A stretch of 64,000 nucleotides of DNA from Emydura subglobosa (taxonomy: Eukaryota > Chordata > Testudines > Chelidae): contig ML679958.1 of the NCBI GenBank assembly GCA_007922225.1, positions 53,586,838-53,650,837 of the forward strand, read 5' to 3'. Positions within the stretch are counted from its first letter, which is position 1. Every line of letters starts with the position of its first letter. Below are positions 57,995 to 64,000 of this stretch, one piece after another. Below the pieces are notes generated by a model. It had not been told where the DNA came from. It worked only from the letters and a program-made list of their open reading frames with translations, and did no database searches. Position numbers and translations under genes: made by a program.

Positions 57995-58085
57995 CCAGTT
58001 TGGCACTGGCCACTTTTGGAAGACAGGATACTGGTTTAGATGGACCATTGGTCTGACACAGCATGGCCATTCTTATGTTTGCTGG
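57995..58085 (+). mobile_element. CR1-type LINE 3' tail
   Basis: GGCACTGGCCACTTTTGGAA, GACAGGATACTGGTTTAGAT and GGTCTGACACAGCATGGCCA followed by TTCTTATG match the tail seen at 57135-57180. It is 5'-truncated to about 90 bp. Confidence 0.8.
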
Positions 58086-58329
58086 TGTAGTGTCTTGGGT
58101 ACTTAAGAGAAAAATATTAGCTTTGAAAAACACAAAATGTGTACATCATTAAAGAGGGTGGCACTCAAAGACTAAGCTTACATTTTTTTCTACATCACAA
58201 ACTGGTATTTATGGGCTGAATCAATACTTGCCAGCTTTTGCACTCAACAGAAGAGCTCGGCAAAGAAAGAATCTTGGCCAGCCCACAGAAAACTAAAAGA
58301 AAATGAGAGAAAGATTTAGCAATTTTATC

Positions 58330-58560
58330 ATTAAATCTAGATAGTCTGTATTGGAAGATAGGATTTTTAACACAAAAAATTGTGATTGAAATATTTCATC
58401 TGAAAACTTTTTGGTTTTGAAGTGTTTATTTTTTGATGAAATATTAAAATTTGCAGCAGAAAACAGACACTTTTCACACACAAAAATTGTTTTGCCAAAT
58501 CCTATTTTCCATCAAAAACAGATTCAAAACCAGTTTTGACAGAACGTTTTCAACCAACCC
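58330..58560. repeat. A/T-homopolymer-rich foldback repeat, copy 4
   Basis: ACACAAAAAATTGTGATTGA, GAAAACTTTTTGGTTTTG, TTTTTGATGAAATATT and ACAGAACGTTTTCAACCAAC. Same family style as 6265-6625. Confidence 0.5.
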
Positions 58561-59579
58561 TCGATCTTATAAATAAGTTTCAGTGAACCCTGTCTCTTTT
58601 CACTCAGGGCTGAGCAGATCACAATTTCCTTCAATGTATTAGTTGTACGCTATTTTGCATATTTTACTCTATTGTATCTGAAATTTGAGCTGTCTTGTGA
58701 TGTCAGATAAGGCCCATGAACTGTTCCCTACCATCTCTCCACCTCCCCCACCTCTCACAGGATAAGAGAGGAAGTGCTTCTCTCTTGATAACTTTTGTCC
58801 ATGAATTTACATTTGGTATACGTAAATGTTTACTGATTCTTATGATTGCTTTCTGCGAGCATTTGTGCCAGTGAAACTTGATCAGTCAAATGATCGTGGA
58901 AAGCAAACACAAAAGGAGTGAAATCATGGCCAAAGCAAGTTCAATTTAAAAATTCACACATATATTTGCATGCTTTTTTTTTGCTTAATTCACCCCATTT
59001 TACTGTCTATATTGTGCTATGTAAATGCCTTATTTTGTATTCTCTAATTGTAAATAAAATGAGCACATAATTCTTCTTTTGAATCTGTTTGGATTAAGGA
59101 AGAATTAAACGAAAATCAATTGGAATTAGGTGCCTAGGCATTTTGGAAAAACCCAGTAGATATCTCTCTGGGTCTTTAGGTGCCTAGAGATATTTAAACG
59201 TCTGGCCCACACAAACTGTGATTGTAGTAACAAAAAAAGATCAAAAAGGAAAAAAGGATAATAAAGGTAAGTATGAGGATGGGAATGGCCTAAAAAAGCC
59301 CATAGGTTTTTCCAACTAGAAAAATGCAAAGTAAAAAAACCAAAACATGACACAAGAAAATAATCCTTCAAATCATGACCACTAGCTCAGCCCCTAGTGC
59401 CTAGGTGGAAAGCTGCTAAATGGAACCCTGCATAGGTGTAGGGTTCTGCAATAGCAGATCCCAATTCAGGATAAGGGCATTCAGTTCCAATGCTGCAAGA
59501 TCTTCAGTGCAGGCGGACCGTTATGTTCCTATAGACTCAGTGAAATCAGGGGGGAATCACATAGGTGCAAGTATCTGCC
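58561..59579. other. Unannotated stretch
   Basis: No supported gene or repeat. The frame at 59126-59371 has no motif. Confidence 0.5.
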
Positions 59580-60338
59580 TGTGATGGATTCGCACCACTC
59601 ACCAGCAGACTGGTGCCTCCTGTTGGTTGTCTGGGGATTAGCTTCAAGGCAACATCCACATCCCTGGTCTGTGCACCGGAACTCTTCCTCCTAGTTCACC
59701 TGTGGCCCTTCCCATAATTGTTAGGACCTGCAACATCTTCTTCATGATTCAGCCCTCTAGCCAAGCCACATCCATGTTCCCCCCTTCGGGGGAGGTTTGG
59801 CTCCTCAGGAGTCCAGCCACTTTCCCAGTGGCCACTGAAATTTCTCAGTCCCACTATTTCTTCAGTGACACCTACAGTCACTTATTCCACCATTTCCCCA
59901 ATGGCTAATGTGGGGGGAGGGGGAACGGACACCGAAAGGACACAAACCCACCCACTACTCCAGGTTCCAACTCAAGAATCCTGTGGATTGCAGCCTCCTG
60001 CTGCACCTCAAGCTTGTTTCCCTGCTGTTGTGTCCCTGGACCACTTCCCCCAGCCCCAGCACTTTCTCTGCCCAATTTAATGGCCTTCTACCACCCATTC
60101 TCAGCAGTAACACTGTCTCAGATATTGCAGGTCTCAACCTGAAACAGACACAGCCTTCCCTCATTGATCTCCAGGCAGTGACTACCCTGCTCTGCCATGA
60201 AGCTCCTTTTACATGGGCCTGCTGGCCTTTGATTGGCTGTTCCTCCCAGCCTCTCTCCTATTGGCTGTCTCCCTCACAGTCTCCCTAGGGCTGCTTTTAA
60301 CCACTTAAGTGCCAGTGTGGGGAAGACACACCATCACA
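59580..60338 (-). mobile_element. Solo LTR, 759 bp, with target-site duplication
   Basis: The ends TGTGATGG (59580-59587) and CCATCACA (60331-60338) are perfect inverted repeats beginning TG and ending CA, the standard LTR form. CTGCC flanks both sides (59575-59579 and 60339-60343), a 5-bp duplication as in Gypsy elements or retroviruses. CCAAT boxes on the minus strand (60260-60264, 60232-60236) and a TATA-like TGTAAAAGG (60213 down to 60205) place the promoter on the minus strand. No internal region remains, so it is a solo LTR left by recombination. The 126-codon frame at 59908-60288 is not a viral gene. Confidence 0.9.
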
Positions 60339-61439
60339 CTGCCCAGGTACAGCCGCATTCGGACAGGGGGCTTCATATCAAGGTCTGTTTGTACTGAACA
60401 AGTTGCAGGATAGGGCCCTGTATTGTAAACTATTTGGGGAATAGATATAGTTTGTAGTTTGCCTTTAATACCCATTCAAAGTAAGGACTGCATCTCAGGG
60501 GTGAAATTCTAGCCCCACTAAAGTCACTGGCAAAATTCCACTAATTTTACCCCACGTTTCCCAACTAGAGCAGGATCAGAGCCTTTGTTATGTTTATAAT
60601 GAAATACACTTGGCACAGGAAACAAAATTTTAATTTATCCTTCAAGAAGAAAAATAAATGGTTGGGGCTGCATCCCTCTGCATTCTTCTTACCACAGTAC
60701 TTGCATTTTCTTGGAATTGGTCCACAACTGAGACTGCAATTTAGTTTTTGATTGAATGTTTTTCACATTGAATTTCACTTTAGATTTTCTCTAGCTTTTA
60801 AAAACCAACAGTATGACTTCCGTTTACTAACTCTTTCAATAGCAAAGAATATAAAGCAGCAGCTATGGTATTTGTAGACTTAAGTTGTTTTGTCCTTGTC
60901 AGGTTGGTCTGACTAGCTCTTTGATGTTAAAAACAATGTATTATGCTGGAGAAATTATGCTTGATTCACCCCTTCTAGAAGGGAAGGTTGAAGATTTCAC
61001 CATCTAGCAGCTGCAGAGGAGGGGTGATTCACCCCAAGAGAGGGCTGATGAAGGTACAATTATCTTTCTCCCCCAGGATTTCTGTCAGAAAAGAATAGCT
61101 GTAATTTATGGCAAGGAATCTATGGAAGCTATTACAGTCTGGCCCAGTCCCTATAGAGTTTATTGAAGACTGTATTTAAAATTACAAGCTATCACTTTAA
61201 AGTCTAACTGGATTTCTGGTCCTCCTTGAAGTTTGGGGGAACTGAGGTAGATTGCATGATCTGGGTCCTCAACAGTCTGCAAAAATGCCAATCTTGAACA
61301 AGGTGGATTGAGTTGTGACTGTCTGCCTCAGGTAGCATCCTGGTATGTCACTGGCTATATTTGATTGTTTTGTGTTTAGATTTAGATTCTAAGAAATAAA
61401 ATGTTATATTGCAGTCTTTCAAGAAGAGTATTTATGTTT
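60339..61439. other. Unannotated stretch
   Basis: No supported gene. The text at 60500-60580 (GGTGAAATTCTAGCCCCACT, AAAGTCACTGG) is an old amniote repeat of the GTGAAATTCTGGCCCCATTG type. Confidence 0.45.
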
Positions 61440-62300
61440 TGCTTCTAACTTTCTCTGTGTGTGCCGTGAACATGAGTCCCCCTCTGGACAGTTAACAGTC
61501 TATTGTAAGTGAATCCACTGGACCCCACATGCTTCTACGCATTGGGTCTGTGTGGAATCTAGTCACTGTTTCTAGCGTTGAGTCTCCAGACCTCTTGTTT
61601 AAGTCTTTCCTTGACATAGGACTTCTCAGTCCAGCCACACTAGTCTCCAGCCACACTAGTCTCCAAGAGCACTGTCTCAAATCTCCTGAGCCCTTGGTTG
61701 CTTACCCATGCTCCCTCAGAGCATTTAGGCTTCCATTTTAACTCCTCTGGAGACAATGTGACAGGAAAGCAAAGTACACAGGCTTAACAAAGGAATTTCT
61801 CCACCAAGTCACTTTACTCTTAAATAACCTCAAGAGCTATAGATCTTTGCAATATAAGTCCTGAGATATACCCACCTCTGGCCTGATCTGACCCCTTCTG
61901 TGAGTCTGACATCTGGTCAGTGTTTCAGACTAGGAAGAGTCCCTCCTGCTTTCTCTGTCTCCAGCCCTCTTCTTACATGTTGCAATGGATGGTCTCCCTT
62001 CATGGAGAAATGTCCTTCCCTTAAATACAGTCTCTGTTCCTTTGGCCATACGGCTGGGCTGAGAAACTGCAGATTCCCAAGCCTCTGTGTACAGAATCCA
62101 TTGTTGCATGGGTTTGGCCAGCAGTTGACAGACAATCCAAGCTGATGGCCCTAGATTTTTTTTGATGGCTTCTGACTCATAGTCATTCAATGAGGTGTGA
62201 AGCATCCTTCCTCAGCAGGGTAGCTGTCTGGAATATATCATAATAAACATGCTCTTGGAAATGCTAGAAATATGTTCAACTCCTGATCTAAAATGAACAT
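61440..62300 (-). mobile_element. Possible LTR remnant, minus strand
   Basis: A C/T-rich block with imperfect duplicate TCCAGCCACACTAGTCTCCA words near 61630-61660, and a style like 50930-52110. No end structure was proven. The frames (61529-62205, both strands) have no retroviral domain. Confidence 0.3.
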
Positions 62301-62489
62301 TACAATTAGACCTGAGTGAATAATTGATTTTTTTGGTTTGCTGGGATGGGCAAGGTATAAAACTGAACCGAATATGTTTAATTATAATCAGTAAAGAGAT
62401 TGAAATCCAGTCATTTCCCTGGTTAATGTTAGGCAGTGATTCAAGGGGTCTGTGTCATAATTTGGAATGCAGGAGTGTAGGCTGGTGGC

Positions 62490-63830
62490 ATGGTCCAGCA
62501 GGGGGCGATGCAACCCTTCCTTGGGCCTAGGCTCCGAGGAAGGCCACTGCGCCTTGGTCTAGAAGAATAAGCTCCTTGCTTATGAGTCTGTAGCTCCGCG
62601 CCCCAGGAGGGGTGGACTTCCTTGGCAGTCTGTAGCCCCCTGGTCCTCACATAGGGCATGGCTGGTAAGGAGTCCATGACCCCACCTTCCAACTGGCGGG
62701 ATGAGTGAGCAGTCTATTGCCCCGGCCCCCAGGCAGGGTGGGCAGGCAAAGTGGTCTTTGGCCCCCAGCACTCAAGTGGGGCAGGCAAGTACAAGTGTTC
62801 TGTAGCACCTGGACCTCAAACAGGGCGGAGCTGGTAAGTAGTCTGCTGCCCTCGGCCCTCAGGCAGGGCAGGCTGAGCAGTCTATAGCCCCTCGCCCTTC
62901 CAACAGGCTGGGAAAGCCCAGTAATCTGTAGCCCTTGGCCTTCCAATAGGTGGGGCGAGCAAAGCCGTTTATAGCCCCTGGCCCTTAAGCTGGGCAGGGC
63001 TGGTGAAGGAGTCAATAGCCCCCAGCCCTCAAGTGGGTGGGGCAGGCACAATAGTCTAGAGCCCCTGGCCTTACTGGCAGGTGGGGCTGATAAAGCTCAG
63101 TGTCCTCTGGGCTCTCAGAGGAAGCCAAGCGCTCCTGGGGTGATTAGGGAAGTGGGGAGGGGAATGCAGGCCCACCTGACTCCACTGCATCCTAGCCCAG
63201 GGTCCCATCAGTGGCAAAGAGTCAGCAGGGATCCAGTCACAACACGCTGACTGACTCAGTCACACTCAGCCACTCTCTAGTCGGCTCTCCCTGAGCTACT
63301 TCCTCCCATCCAATTCCCAAGTACCTGCTTCCACTCATCTCTCTCTGGGTCGCTGGGGTAGTCGGCAAGTGGGCGTTATGCGAGTCCCTCACTGTCGACT
63401 GGTGGCAGGTCTGGAAACTCCTTGGGGTCAACAGCGGAGGACAGCTCTTCCAGGTCAGGGCCAGCCCCACGGGGTTTCTCCTACCCAGCAGGTTCAGGTA
63501 GCTGCTCCCAGCTACTAGGATCTGGCATCCCCCTCCAGTCACTCGGATCGGCAATCCAGGCAGGCTTTGGAGGTGAGGTGGTTGCTCCAAACAGCCGCAG
63601 GGCCTAGGTCAGGCTTAGACCACAGCCTCTGGGAAGACACATCTACCTCCGGCAGCAGCTTCCCCCTGACTGAGCTGCTGGGCCGGCCTTTTATACTTCC
63701 CTCCCCGGCCCTGGCTCCACCCCTCTGCTTCTGGGTGGCTTGGCCTGCAGGGCCTGGTTCTGTCCAGTAGGAGCATCACCACCCTTCCTTGAGCCCAGGC
63801 TCCAAGGAAGGCCATAGCGCTATGTTATAA
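62490..63830 (-). mobile_element. GC-rich retroelement-like block with direct-repeat ends
   Basis: Direct repeats border it: CCCTTCCTTGGGCCTAGGCT with CCGAGGAAGGCC at 62512-62541, and CCCTTCCTTGAGCCCAGGCT with CCAAGGAAGGCC at about 63783-63814. Between 62570 and 63070 there are about nine degenerate 45-65-bp units (CAGTCTATAGCCCC, GGCCCTCAGGCAGGG). A minus-strand TATA box (AGTATAAAA, 63697 down to 63689) lies 100 bp inside the right repeat, in GGGAAGTATAAAAGGCCGG context. It resembles an LTR or retroelement promoter. Relatives are at 32838-33060 and, partly, 18656-19345. All frames (up to 134 codons) are composition artefacts of the repeated units. Confidence 0.55.
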
Positions 63831-64000
63831 GAAGTCATTAAAACAGATTTGAAATCATTCTGCTCCCTGGCCATATAATCAGGAGAAGATTAAACACAAC
63901 AATGGCATAAATGTACCATAGCCAAAACTTTCAAACTAAGGCACCTAACACCACTCAAAGTATCAAAGGAAATAAGGAACACAATTCTCATTTAACATTA
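63831..64000. other. Window end, no feature
   Basis: AT-rich sequence, with nothing recognised. Confidence 0.5.

Noticed and set aside
59908..60288. 126-codon frame
   Set aside because: Falls within the solo LTR and has no viral domain.
62647..63051. 134-codon minus-strand Leu/Pro-rich frame
   Set aside because: Runs through the internal tandem units of the GC-rich block. The peptide simply repeats with the DNA.

Overview
This 64 kb window reads as non-coding amniote DNA, most likely from a turtle. It has AT-rich backbone, CR1-type LINE copies with ATTCTATGA-like 3' tails, amniote MIR/CORE-type SINE relics, CCTTGTCTACAC-ended foldback DNA transposons, a PIF/Harbinger element, and a recurrent TTAGTCTTTAAGGTGCCAC-type repeat that I associate with turtle and other reptile genomes. 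The species assignment rests on remembered repeat style, not on a search. I see no intact host protein-coding gene, no tRNA or rRNA gene and no CRISPR array. Every open reading frame with recognisable homology belongs to a decayed transposable element. The window could be intergenic or a large intron.

Layout. 0.1-1.2 kb: probable LTR remnant. 1.35-3.95 kb: a CR1 LINE split by a second CR1 3' end with a 6-bp target-site match. 4.4 kb: foldback repeat. 5-9 kb: AT-rich foldback relics and a tRNA-like SINE. 10.7-11.75 kb: a MITE beside a 120-bp direct duplication. 14.75-15.07 kb: hAT-like element. 16.56-17.05 kb: GC-rich island with CCAAT and ETS-like motifs. 18.3-19.5 kb: CR1 pieces around a GC-rich LTR-like block. 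21.1 kb: minus-strand CR1. 23.1-23.5 kb: MIR and tRNA-like relics. 24.99-29.22 kb: a PIF/Harbinger element with TTA on both sides, carrying a frameshifted nuclease gene and a fragment of an opposing Myb/SANT gene. 30.9-32.6 kb: decayed LINE reverse-transcriptase gene, itself hit by a small repeat. 32.8-34 kb: GC-rich tandem block, LTR and a TTAGTC repeat with a hammerhead-like arrangement. 35-43 kb: MIR-like SINEs and MITE pieces. 47.9-49.2 kb: minus-strand CR1. 50.9-52.1 kb: probable LTR. 52.1-54.1 kb: two related MITEs. 55.7-57.2 kb: CR1 interrupted by a 501-bp hAT with a perfect 8-bp duplication. 57.3 kb: MITE. 59.58-60.34 kb: solo LTR with a CTGCC duplication. 61.4-62.3 kb: probable LTR. 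62.49-63.83 kb: GC-rich block with internal repeats, bounded by direct repeats, with a minus-strand TATA box.

The elements do not form a pathway. They record successive insertions, several of which can be ordered by nesting: CR1 into CR1, hAT into CR1, and a small repeat into a LINE. I found no convincing undescribed functional system. The best leads are the two-ended Harbinger, the CCAAT/ETS-rich island, the GC-rich family seen in up to three places, and the possible ribozyme relic.
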